Assembly (NCBI GenBank): GCA_002179805.1
Contig: NAVB01001735.1
Span: 1-12,430, forward strand
Origin: Acanthamoeba lenticulata
Lineage: Eukaryota > Discosea > Longamoebia > Acanthamoebidae
Direction: 5' to 3'
Length of the DNA stretch: 12,430 nucleotides
Below, one piece after another: positions 1 through 8,225 of this stretch (positions are counted from its first letter, which is position 1; every line of letters starts with the position of its first letter). The notes below the pieces were generated by a model, which did no database searches, was not told where the DNA came from, and saw only the letters and a list, made by a program, of their open reading frames with translations. Made by a program: the position numbers and the translations under genes.

Positions 1-46
1 ATTTTTTTAATTGTTTAATTCTTGTATTTACGCCACTGTTGCGCAG
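1..46 (+). other. 3' end of intron 3 of kinase-Sel1 gene 1
   Basis: AT-rich sequence ending in GTTGCGCAG, immediately before the codon series for Leu-Arg-Ala-Asp-Lys. The last 16 bases before the exon (GCCACTGTTGCGCAG and one flanking base) are almost the same as the end of intron 3 of gene 2 (to 3128), which fixes the acceptor at 46. The open frame continues a few codons upstream of the acceptor, but those codons do not match the paralogues and are read here as intron. Confidence 0.75.
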
Positions 47-1516
47 CTGAGGGCGGACAAGGAGCCCGTGCTGGCCGACTTTGGATGCGCGCGGTGGAGC
101 ATCAACACGCGCACGCTCATGTCGCGCACCGTCGGCACGTGGCTGTGGCTCGCGCCCGAGCTCATGCGCGCCTTCACCGGAAACGCGGTGGCGACGCAGC
201 ACAGCAGCACCAAGGCCGACGTGTACGCATTTGGCATCATCGTGTGGGAGCTCCTCTCCGGCCTCGTGCCCTTTGCCGCCATGAGCGTCGAGCAGCTGGT
301 GCAGCATGTGGTCAGCGGCGGGCGGCTGCCCGTGTCGGCCGAGTGGGCCAAGGCCGGTGAATCGGCGGTGCTGGTGGGCGTGATGGAGCAGTGCTGGCAC
401 CAGGAGCCTGCCCAGCGGCCCACCATGGCCCAAGTGGCGCAAGCTTTGCGCTCTTCTCAATCTCCACCATCAGCCAACCAACAACAACAAGAGGAGGAGG
501 AGGAGGGACAAGCCTCGACCGATCTATTGTCGCGTCTCGACGCGGAAGACCTCTTTTGCTCAGGCCTGGGCCACCTGGCCACCATCAGAGGGACCAAGAA
601 GCTGAACGAAGAGGACGAAGAAAAAGGGAGCCATGATGAAGACCTCGAGGTGGGCCGCAAGGAAACACGTGCGGCGGAGCTGTTTGGCCAAGCTGCGCAG
701 GCCGGCCACGCAGGGGCGCAGGAGCAACTGATCAAGCTGGTCAAAGCAGGCAAGTGGACCAATGCGAAGTGGCTGCACGAGGCCGCAGAGCGCGGCAATC
801 ACGCCTTTGCACAGTACCTGCTTGGCTATCTGTATGTAAAGGGTCATGGAGGGCTGGCCAAGAGCGACGAGCACGCCGAGGAGTGGTACCGCAAGGCCGC
901 CCTCCAGGGCCATGCGCCTGCTCAGATCAACCTGGGCCTGTTCTACCAGACTGGGCGCGGAGGGCTGGCCAAGAGCGACGAGCGCGCAGAGGAGTGGTAC
1001 CGCAAAGCCGCCCTCCAGGGCCATGTTGTCGCGCAGTTCAACCTGGGCGTGTTCTACTTGGCTGGGCGCGGAGGGCTGGCCAAGAGTGACGTGCACGCCG
1101 AGGAGTGGTACCGCAAGGCCGCCCTCCAGGGCCATCCTGATGCTCAATACCACCTGGGCTGGTTCTACTCGTCTGGGGGTGGAGGGCTGGCCAAGAGCGA
1201 CAAGCACGCCGAGGAGTGGTACCGCAAGGCCGCCCTCCAGGGCCATCCTGATGCTCAGTTCAACCTGGGCTGGTTCTACTCGACTGGGCGCGGAGGGCTG
1301 GCCAAGAGTGACGAGCACACCGAGGAGTGGTTCCGCAAGGCCGCCCTCCAGGGCCATGCTCCTGCTCAGTACATCCTGGGCGTGTTCTACCAGCGAGGTT
1401 GGGGTAGACTAGCGCGAGACTTGCAACAAGCGCAAAAGTGGTTTGCCAAGGCTGCAGCTCAGGGTCACACCCAAGCACGCACTGCTCTGCGTGTTCACGA
1501 GTTATTTACTGGATAA
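47..1516 (+). CDS. TKL-type protein kinase with Sel1 repeats, gene 1 (last exon only)
   Basis: This is the final exon (489 codons plus stop) of a kinase-Sel1 fusion; the coiled coil, N-lobe and catalytic loop lie off the left edge. Seen here: the DFG motif (ADFGCARW), the activation segment, the GTWLWLAPE motif (equivalent to APE), the subdomain IX stretch DVYAFGIIVWELLSG, and the C-lobe ending CWHQEPAQRPTMAQV, a typical tyrosine-kinase-like (TKL) signature. Then comes a linker with a Gln run followed by a Glu run, a Sel1 N-terminal cap (AAELFGQAAQAGHAGAQ), a first divergent repeat, five 37-aa repeats and a C-terminal half-repeat (KWFAKAAAQGHTQARTAL). Sel1 repeats form alpha-helical solenoids that bind other proteins. 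The product is probably cytosolic, as no signal or membrane segment is seen. The first ~400 bp are about 97% identical (by eye) to gene 2, its tandem neighbour. Substrate unknown. Confidence 0.88.
   Translation: MRADKEPVLADFGCARWSINTRTLMSRTVGTWLWLAPELMRAFTGNAVATQHSSTKADVYAFGIIVWELLSGLVPFAAMSVEQLVQHVVSGGRLPVSAEWAKAGESAVLVGVMEQCWHQEPAQRPTMAQVAQALRSSQSPPSANQQQQEEEEEGQASTDLLSRLDAEDLFCSGLGHLATIRGTKKLNEEDEEKGSHDEDLEVGRKETRAAELFGQAAQAGHAGAQEQLIKLVKAGKWTNAKWLHEAAERGNHAFAQYLLGYLYVKGHGGLAKSDEHAEEWYRKAALQGHAPAQINLGLFYQTGRGGLAKSDERAEEWYRKAALQGHVVAQFNLGVFYLAGRGGLAKSDVHAEEWYRKAALQGHPDAQYHLGWFYSSGGGGLAKSDKHAEEWYRKAALQGHPDAQFNLGWFYSTGRGGLAKSDEHTEEWFRKAALQGHAPAQYILGVFYQRGWGRLARDLQQAQKWFAKAAAQGHTQARTALRVHELFTG
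887..1441 (+). repeat. Sel1-encoding tandem repeat, 5 x 111 bp
   Basis: Five direct units of exactly 111 bp, each coding for 37 residues that begin (Y/F)RKAALQGH and end with a Glu-Glu-Trp-like motif (Lys-Trp in the last). Each unit has the Sel1 pattern of small residues (AQxxLGxFY, GRGGL). The last unit switches to ARDLQQAQKW, which leads into the C-terminal cap. Confidence 0.9.
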
Positions 1517-2056
1517 TGGTAGGCTACAAGGAAGAAATGGTGGTCATGGATCGGGGTGTCTAGAAGGTGGACAATGGTGCACTGCCCATGAAGCGCGCCA
1601 TTAATATGATCATCAATAATTTTTTTTCTTCATTTTTTGGTGTACATCCCAATGATCTTCAAAATCTTTTTGGTGTGTATGGGGTTTTTTCATTCTTGAA
1701 AAAGTAGCATTGTCACTGTTCACAAAAATGGGAAAAAAGGTTGGAGATGGTAAGGCTGGAATTTTTGGGCCAAAAAAATTGTAGATTTACCAAAAGTTGT
1801 CATGGAACAAGTCAACAATTGCCTCATCACTCACAATGCAATATTGGCCAGCTCAACCAAGCAACCACCAACACTTGCTTGTGGCCATTTTTCTTCTACC
1901 ACTTCTTTTTTTTCTACATCAACCACAACAATTAGTGAAATACCAACAAAATGTCAGAAAAAAAATAATACAAGCAAGGCGTCATGCATCACGACCTCAA
2001 GAGTCCCAACGTACTTGTTTGTTTTTTCCCGCCCCACATTTCCTCTTCTCATTTTC
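1517..2056. other. Intergenic region between kinase genes 1 and 2
   Basis: AT-rich spacer of 540 nt with several T and A runs. The first part resembles the 3' flank of gene 2: both have ATGGTAGG next to the stop codon and the 10-mer GATCGGGGTG 33-49 nt further on, which is consistent with tandem duplication. The only other recognisable content is a 42-nt kinase exon relic at 1975-2016. Open frames across 1741-2140 have no recognisable protein content and no paralogue support. No canonical AATAAA was found after gene 1. Confidence 0.6.
1975..2016 (+). pseudogene. Relic of kinase catalytic-loop exon
   Basis: A 42-nt island encodes QGVMHHDLKSPNVL, which matches the last 14 codons of exon C in genes 2-4 (for example QGIMHRDLKSPNVL in gene 2). 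It stops exactly where exon C stops in the intact genes and is followed by GT (GTTTGT), so even the splice donor is kept. The HRD arginine has become His. Nothing homologous to the rest of the kinase was found upstream, and the sequence to the left is AT-rich. It is best read as debris of a lost kinase copy or a small gene-conversion or transposition scrap just upstream of the gene 2 promoter. Confidence 0.65.
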
Positions 2057-2068
2057 TTTCGGCCGAAG
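2057..2068 (+). promoter_or_regulatory. Candidate promoter palindrome of gene 2
   Basis: TTTCGGCCGAAG contains the perfect 10-bp palindrome TTCGGCCGAA and lies about 100 bp before the ATG at 2167. The same core occurs at a similar distance before genes 3 and 4. The flanks are otherwise diverged, so the shared core may be a binding site. Whether it sits in the promoter or in the transcribed leader cannot be told. Confidence 0.5.
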
Positions 2069-2166
2069 AAATTAAGTGAGGGGGAAAACACCTGCTTTTT
2101 TTTAGTTACTGTGCCAGGCATTGAAAGAGGAGAACACTGAGAACAGCGGGCAAGTGACTGCCACAG

Positions 2167-5100
2167 ATGGATGCACAACTGCAGCAGCAGGAGGAAAATG
2201 GAGCCTTGCGGCGCCAACTGGCAGAAATGGAACTTGAACTCAAACGAAGGTTGCTTTCACCCTTTCCCCCCTCCCCACTCCCGGCCCAGTCTTCTTTCTC
2301 CTCAAGAAGCCCTCCTCTTTTTTTTTTTACACTCGTTTTTAATCGTTTCATCCAAATGGATTTCCTCAGCCCGCCGTTCTTCATTTTTTTTTTTTTTTTC
2401 ACAATTTTGGGGTAATTAAAAAACGGGGGCGGCGCAGGCTGGGCTTTCCCGAGTACCCGGGCGTGGCCATTGAGGGCTTTCTCACGCGCTCAGGCCAGGC
2501 CACGCTCTACCGCGGCCGTTTCCGCGGCAAGGCCGTCGCCGTCAAGGTCTTCCACACCTCTGATTCTGCTCCTGGCGCCACCAGCAGCGGTGATGGTGGT
2601 GGTAAGGCGACGGCGGCAGCAGCAGCAGCATCGTGGAGCGAGTACCACGAGGAAATCTCGCACCTCCTGTACGATGCCATTCACCTTTGCTTGGTCTCTT
2701 CATGACCGTCGCACGACGCTGACTGCCTGGTACAGGAGGGTGAGGGCGCACCCGAGCGTGGTGCCGCTCGTCATGACCTTTGAGCGGCCGCAGCCGTGCG
2801 TGGTCACCGAGTTCATGCCCGGCGGCGACCTCTTCCACTTCCTCCGCAACAATGGGCGTCCAAGTCCGGCTGAGGCCTTGCGCATCGCGCGAGGGATCGC
2901 TGAGGGCCTGGCTTTTCTGCACGAGCAGGGCATCATGCATCGCGACCTCAAGAGTCCCAACGTCCTCGTGCGTCCCTCTCTGCCCCCACCCCAGTTTATT
3001 TTATTTTTCAATACCATTTGTCATTTGTTTCATATTTTATATTTTTAATATGTTTAAATATGTTGCATATTTTAAAATGTTAAATATTTTAGATTTTAAA
3101 TTGAAAATTGAATGCCACTGTTGCGCAGCTGAGGGCGGACAAGGAGCCCGTGCTGGCCGACTTTGGGTGCGCGCGGTGGAGCATCAACACGCGCACGCTC
3201 ATGTCGCGCACCGTCGGCACGTGGCTGTGGCTCGCGCCCGAGCTCATGCGCGCCTTCACCGGAAACGCGGTGGCGACGCAGCACAGCAGCGCCAAGGCCG
3301 ACGTGTACGCATTTGGCATCATCGTGTGGGAGCTCCTGTCGGGCCTCGTGCCCTTTGCCGCCATGAACGCCGAGCAGCTGGTGCAGCACGTGGTCAGCGG
3401 CGGGCGGCTGCCCGTGTCGGCCGAGTGGGCCAAGGCTGGCGAATCGGCGGTGCTGGTGGGCGTGATGGAGCAGTGCTGGCACCAGGAGCCCGCCAAGCGG
3501 CCCACCATGGCCCAGGTCGTGTGCGCTTTGGGACGTCCTCCTGTTGCGGCTTCTCCTGCCTCTACCACTGGCGGGTTGTCATGCCTCGATGCGGAGGCCC
3601 TCTTCTATGCAGGCCTGGGCTACATGACCGCCGTCACCAATACAAAGGAGGGGGAGGGCGCTCAAGACAAGGACCACGAGGACCTCGAAGTGGCGCGCAA
3701 GGAGACGCGCGCGGCGGAGCTGTTTGGCCAAGCTGCGCTGGCCGGCCACGCGGGAGCCCAGGAGCAACTGCGCAAGCAGGTCCAAGCAGGCAAGTGGGCC
3801 AATGCGAAGTGGCTGCATGAGGCCGCAGAGCTCGGCGGTCACGCTTTTGCGCAGCACCTGCTCGGCTATTTGTATGTAAAGGGTCATGGAGGGCTGGCCC
3901 AGAGCGACGAGCACGCCGAGGAGTGGTGGCGTAAGGCCGCCCTCCAGGGCCATGCTCCTGCGCAGTGCAACCTGGGCGTGTTCTACCAGACTGGGCGCGG
4001 AGGGCTGGCCCAGAGTGACGAGCACGCCGAGGAGTGGTACCGCAAGGCCGCCCTCCAGGGCCATCCTCGTGCTCAGTGCTGCCTGGGCGAGTTACACCAA
4101 GAGGGGCGCGGAGGGCTGGTCAAGAGCGATGAGCTCGCCGAGGAGTGGTACCGCAAGGCCGCCCTCCAGGGTGATGCTGATGCGCAGTTCAACCTGGGCC
4201 TGTTCTACTTGACTGGGCGCGGAGGGCTGGCCCAGAGCGACGAGCACGCCGAGGAGTGGTTCCGCACGGCCGCCCTCCATGGCCATCCTGATGCTCAGCG
4301 CAGCCTGGGCCTGTTCTACTTGGTTGGGTTCGGAGGGCTGGCCAAGAGCGACGAACACGCTAAGGAGTGGTTCCGCAAGGCCGCCCTCCAGGGCCATCCT
4401 GATGCTCAGTTCAACCTGGGCACGTTCTACTCGACTGGGCGCGGAGGGCTGGCCAAGAGTGACGAGCACGCCGAGGAGTGGTTCCGCAAGGCCGCCCTCC
4501 AGGGCCAGCATGATGCTCAATACCACCTGGGCGTGTTCTACTTGGCTGGACGCGGAGGGCTGGCCCAGAGCGACGAGCACGCCGAGGAGTGGTTCCGCAA
4601 GGCCGCCCTCCAGGGCCATGCTCCTGCTCAGTTCAACCTGGGCGTGTTCTACTTGTCTGGGCGCGGAGGGCTGGCCAAGAGCGATGAGCACGCCAAGGAG
4701 TGGTTCTGCAAGGCCGCCCTTCAGGGCCATCCTGATGCTCAGTTCAACCTGGGCCTGTTCTACTTGGCTGGGCGCGGAGGGCTGGCCCAGAGCGACGAGC
4801 TCGCCGAGGAGTGGTACCGCAAGGCTGCCCTCCAGGGCCATCCTGATGCTCAGTGCTTCCTGGGCGTGTTCTACGAAGAGGGGCGTGGAGGGCTGGCCAA
4901 GAGCGACGAGCATGCCGAGGAGTGGTACCGCAAGGCCGCCCTTCAGGGCTGTGCACCTGCCCAGAGCAACCTGGGCGTGTTCTACTTAACTGGGCGCGGA
5001 GAGTTTGCTCATAGCGACGAGCATGCCAAGGAGTGGTTCCACAAGGCCGCCCTCCAGGGTTTTGCTCGTGCTCAGTTCAACCTGGGCGTGTTCTACTCAA

Positions 5101-5327
5101 CTGGGCGCGGAGGGCTGGCCAAGAGCGACGAGCGCGCCGAGGAGTGGCTCCGCAAGGCCGCCCTCCAGGACCATCCTGATGCTCAGTACTGCCTGGGCCT
5201 GTTCTACCAGCAAGGTCGGGGTGGACTTGCGCGAGACCTGCCACAAGCGCAAAAGTGGTTTGCCAAGGCTGCAGCTCAGGGTCACACCCAAGCACGCACT
5301 GCTCTGCGTGTTCACGACTCATCCTGA
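2167..5327 (+). CDS. TKL-type protein kinase with Sel1 repeats, gene 2 (complete)
   Basis: Four exons: 2167-2249, 2438-2668, 2736-2967 and 3129-5327, giving 914 aa. Introns are 188, 67 and 161 nt (GT-AG, phases 2, 2, 0). Residues 1-28 form a Gln/Glu/Leu-rich coiled coil. The kinase domain spans about 35-316: VAVK lysine K64, alpha-C glutamate in YHEEISHLL, HRDLKSPN (catalytic D175), ADFG (D193), LAPE (near 218-220) and CWHQEPAKRPTM. The glycine loop is unusual (LTRSGQATLYRG). A Gly/Ala-rich insert lies between K64 and alpha-C. After a linker comes a Sel1 cap, one divergent repeat, twelve 37-aa repeats and a C-terminal half-repeat. The start is chosen because genes 3 and 4 have an ATG at the equivalent place, with a good context (ACAGATGG). 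Probable cytosolic Ser/Thr kinase of TKL type; the Sel1 solenoid probably binds proteins. Substrate and pathway unknown. Confidence 0.88.
3927..5258 (+). repeat. Sel1-encoding tandem repeat, 12 x 111 bp
   Basis: Twelve direct units, all exactly 111 bp with no indel, span 1332 bp in the last exon of gene 2. Variation falls mainly at the codons after GH (APAQ, PDAQ, ARAQ), at the residue after FY, and at Lys/Gln in LA(K/Q)SDE. The last unit carries ARDLPQAQKW, the shared end unit of genes 1-3. Confidence 0.92.
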
Positions 5328-5867
5328 TGATGGTAGGTTGGTGAAGACATAACAGTCCTCATCAGGGATGACAATGATCGGGGTGGTGTTCTTGGTGGGT
5401 AGATATGCATGCGTTTCTTGTGTTCCTGTCTGAAGCATTGGTAACCAAATAAGCTGGCCATCACAAGTACATGATCATGATGATCTGGCAGCATACATGT
5501 ATATGATTGAGGTGAAGGGCCATGCCCTCCTGTGTGCAATGGTTGTCCACTCAATGGGTGCACACTGCAGTTTTTAGTTAGATCTGTTGCTCTCCATGTC
5601 GGGGTCCTCCATCTACTGGTCAATAGCACAAAACTAGCCATTTAATCTTACCCCTGGGCATGAGGAGAACCTGCTTGGCTCCAGTTGCTTGGCACATCAA
5701 GTGATACTTGATGGCCACATGCTTGGTACTGGTATGGAAGGGCTTTGACAAGTGACGCAGGCTGTGCAATGCGGATGGTCACCGATACAACGGTCTGGAG
5801 ACAGGTGAACCGCCAATGGACCTGCTCGAACATGCCGCCGGTGACAAAAATCAGCTTTTTTCCCACT
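5328..5867. other. Convergent intergenic region between gene 2 (+) and gene 3 (-)
   Basis: 540 nt between two stop codons facing each other. The left part shares short 3'-flank matches with gene 1 (ATGGTAGG and GATCGGGGTG). The middle-right part on the minus strand holds a probable retrotransposon remnant (5613-5780). No AATAAA was found for either gene, and no intact gene was seen. Confidence 0.55.
5613..5780 (-). mobile_element. Decayed Ty1/copia-like RNase H tail
   Basis: On the minus strand, a roughly 50-codon frame between two stops (5775 to 5620) reads PSALHSLRHLSKPFHTSTKH and then continues VAIKYHLMCQATG. This resembles the C-terminal part of Ty1/copia RNase H, where a DNQ-x-A-L segment is followed by FHxRTKHIxIxYHF. 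A frame change just upstream could restore an Asp before PSAL. A weaker match to the PT..Q.AD..TK segment (TPTWRATDLTKN) appears further on in another frame, but its spacing is too long. Only one terminal fragment is present, and no LTR or other retroelement domain was recognised. Identified by motif memory only. Confidence 0.42.
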
Positions 5868-8121
5868 TTATGGCCGGTGGTTGAGGGAAGTAAGAGCTGT
5901 GCGCGCATCAGCGTCGCCCTGAGCTGCAGCCTTGGCAAACCACTTTCGCGCTTGGGCCAAGTCTTGTAGTCCACCATGGCCTCGCAGTAAGAGAGTGCCA
6001 AGGTTGTACTGAGCATCAGCACGACCCTGAAGAGCGGCCTTGCGCCACCACTCCTTGGCGTGCTCGTCACTCCGGGCCAGCCCTCCGCGCCCAGCCAGGT
6101 AGAACACGCCCAGGTTGTTCTGAGCAGGCGCATGGCCCTGGAGGGCGGCCTTACGGTACCACTCCTCAGCGTACTCGTCGCTCTTGGCCAGCCCTCCGCG
6201 TCCAGATTCGTAGAACACGCCCAGGTTGAACTGCGCGCGAGCGTGGCCCTGGAGGGCGGCCTTGCGGAACCTCTTCGGCGCGCTCGTCGCTCTTGGCCAG
6301 CCCTCCGCGCCCAGCTTCGTGGAAGACGCCCAGGTTGAACTGAGCAGGCGCATGGCCCTGGAGGGCGGCTTTGCGGTACCACTCTTCGGCGTGCATGTCG
6401 CTCTTGGCCAGTTCTTCATGACCCTTAACAGACAGATAGCCAAGCAGGTACTGTGCAAAGGCGTGACCCCCGAGCTCGGCAGCCCCGACCAGCCAGGGGA
6501 CCTGGACCCACTTGCCTTCTTCAACCAGCTTGCGTAGTTGCTCCTGCGCCCCTGCATGGCCCGCCAGCGCAGCTTGGCCAAACAGCTCCGCCGCTCGCCT
6601 CTCCTTGCGCGCCACCTCGAGGTCTTCATCTTGGCTCTCCTCCTTCTTAGTATTGGCCAGGGCAGCGGCGGTCATGTAGCCCAGGCCCAAGTGGAAGAGG
6701 GCGTCCGTGTCGAGGGAGGGCGGCCCGCCAGCCGAGCCTTGTCGCTCCTCCTCTTGCTGTTGATGGACAGAGGCAGGAGATGAAGACGGAGGAGGATGGG
6801 GTTGCAGAGTGCGCACAACCTGGGCCGTGGTGGGAGGGTCGGCGGGCTCCTGGCGCCAGCACGCCTCCATCACGCCCACGAGTGTGGCGGATTCGCCATC
6901 GTTGGCTGTCCACTCGGGCGACACGGGCAGGCGCCCGCCGCTGACCACGTGCTGGCCGAGCTCCTCAAAACTCATGCCTATGAAGGGCACGAGGCCGGAG
7001 AGGAGCTCCCACACGATGATGCCAAACGCGTACACGTCGATCTTGCTGCTGTGCTGCGTCGCTGTGTGTCTGGTGAAGGCGTGCAGGAGCTCGGGCGCGA
7101 GCCACAACCACGTGCCGACATTGCGCGACATGAGCGTGTGCGTGTTGATGCTCCACCGCGCGCACCCAAAGTCGGCCAGCACGGGCTCTTTGTCCGCCCT
7201 CAGCTGCACAACACACACACGCAAAAAAAAAGGTTAAATATTTATCGCGTTAAAAATAAATTCTATAAAATAAATTTTAAAATGCATTCTTATTACTAAA
7301 CAAAAATGAGAAGAACATTTTGGGCAGAGAGGGACGCACGAGGACGTTGGGACTCTTGAGGTCGCGATGTATAACGCCCTGCTCGTGCATGAAGGCAAGG
7401 CCCTTGGCGATCCCTCGTGCGATGCGCAAGGCCTCAGCCGGACTTGGACGCCCATTGTTGCGGAGGAAGTGGAAGAGGTCGCCGCCGGGCATGAACTCGG
7501 TGATGATGCACGGCAGTGGCCGCTCGAAGCTCAGACTCATCACAAGCGGCACCACGCTTGGGTGCGCTTGCAGCTTCCTGTTTGTTGCATTCCATTAAAC
7601 AGTTGACATTGTCTACCAAGTTTGAATGAAGAAAAGGCTGTCTGGGGGCAAGAGAGTACAGGAGGTGGGCGATCTCCTCGTGGTATTCGCTCCATACTAC
7701 CGTCCCCACGCTGTTGCCTTCGTCGGCTCCACCCCCATCACCGGCTGGTGGGTCGGGCAGGAGGTGAAAGACCTTGATGGCGACGGTCATCCCGCGGAAA
7801 CGGCCGCGGTAGAGCGTGGCCTGGCCCGAGCGCGTGAGAAGGCACTCGATCTCCACGCCTGGATACATCGGCAAGCCCAGCCTGCCGGCCACCAAACACA
7901 CATGTTTGATTCAATTACCGGACTTTATAAATTTAAAAATTAATACTGTTGCGCAACATTATTAAGATTTCCGGGGCGGGCAAAAGGAGAGGAGGAGAAA
8001 GAGATGGGGGGGCAAGTGTTCACCTGCCGTACTGGCGGTGTACATCCGCGAGTTGACGACGCAAGTCTTCGATTTCTTCCTCTTTAGCACGCAGTTGTGC
8101 TGTGTTGCTGCCACTTTCCAT
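5868..8121 (-). CDS. TKL-type protein kinase with Sel1 repeats, gene 3 (frameshifted, possible pseudogene)
   Basis: Exons on the minus strand: 8121-8024, 7881-7660, 7577-7340 and 7203-5868. Introns are 142, 82 and 136 nt, with the same phases as genes 2 and 4. Residues 1-33 are coiled coil (AQLRAKEEEIEDLRRQL). The kinase keeps VAIK (K69), HRDLKSPN (D179), ADFG (D197), LAPE and CWRQEPADPPTTAQV; this last motif has lost the usual Arg of the RPT signature. The glycine loop is LTRSGQATLYRG. The linker is Ser/Pro/Gln-rich. In the first full Sel1 unit two bases are missing near 6270-6273, so the frame as written leaves the repeat and stops at 6166 (531 aa). The lost frame then stays open through three more repeats and the proper C-terminal cap to the TAA at 5868. 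The break is therefore recent, or it is a sequence error. As written, the kinase is intact but most of the solenoid is lost. Confidence 0.82.
5937..6378 (-). repeat. Sel1-encoding tandem repeat of gene 3, about 4 units
   Basis: Units on the minus strand start at 6378, 6269, 6158 and 6047. Spacings are 109, 111 and 111 bp; the 109 marks the 2-nt deletion. The fourth unit is slightly shorter in its GL-QDLAQARKW end and runs into the C-terminal cap (FAKAAAQGDADARTAL). The array is much shorter than those of genes 2 and 4. Confidence 0.85.
6270..6273 (-). other. Two-base deletion causing a frameshift in gene 3
   Basis: At the repeat junction, every other unit has the plus-strand order GCGGAACCACTC or GCGGTACCACTC; here it reads GCGGAACCTCTTC, two bases short. 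The Trp codon of the Glu-Glu-Trp motif is lost and the reading frame moves. The unit that contains it measures 109 instead of 111 bp, confirming the loss independently of translation. Confidence 0.85.
8119..8121 (-). promoter_or_regulatory. Start codon of gene 3, context conserved with gene 4
   Basis: GCAGCAGCCAATGGAAAG is identical at this start and at the gene 4 start (11132). The encoded MES(G/S) leads into AQLRAKEEE in both genes. Further upstream the shared bases GAAGAAAAGGCAGC lie in different frames relative to this ATG in the two genes, so translation probably does not begin further upstream. Confidence 0.65.
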
Positions 8122-8213
8122 TGGCTGCTGCTCGACTCCTGCTGTTGGCGCCTTCTTTCTGAGCTGCAAACCAAAAAGAACTGAAAACTGCCGAGCTGCC
8201 TTTTCTTCTTCTT

Positions 8214-8225
8214 TTTCGGCCGAAA
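8214..8225 (-). promoter_or_regulatory. Candidate promoter palindrome of gene 3
   Basis: TTTCGGCCGAAA, a perfect 12-bp palindrome, lies about 94 bp upstream of the ATG at 8121. It is followed toward the gene by a purine-rich GAAGAAAAGGCAGC segment also found in the gene 4 leader. Confidence 0.5.

Noticed and set aside
560..1357. Long minus-strand open frame opposite the gene 1 Sel1 array
   Set aside because: The 111-bp period is a multiple of three, so any frame open in one unit stays open across the array. The translated product is just a repeated antisense motif (MALEGGLAVPLLGVLV).
1741..2140. Small open frames upstream of gene 2
   Set aside because: AT-rich, overlapping in several frames, low-complexity Phe/Asn/Ser content and no paralogue match.
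4092..4989. Open frames on both strands overlapping the gene 2 array
   Set aside because: Same cause as above: shadow frames of the 37-codon repeat. No start context, splice support or family match.
3927..5258. CRISPR-like or satellite array
   Set aside because: The units are contiguous coding repeats with no spacers and a clear Sel1 protein pattern.
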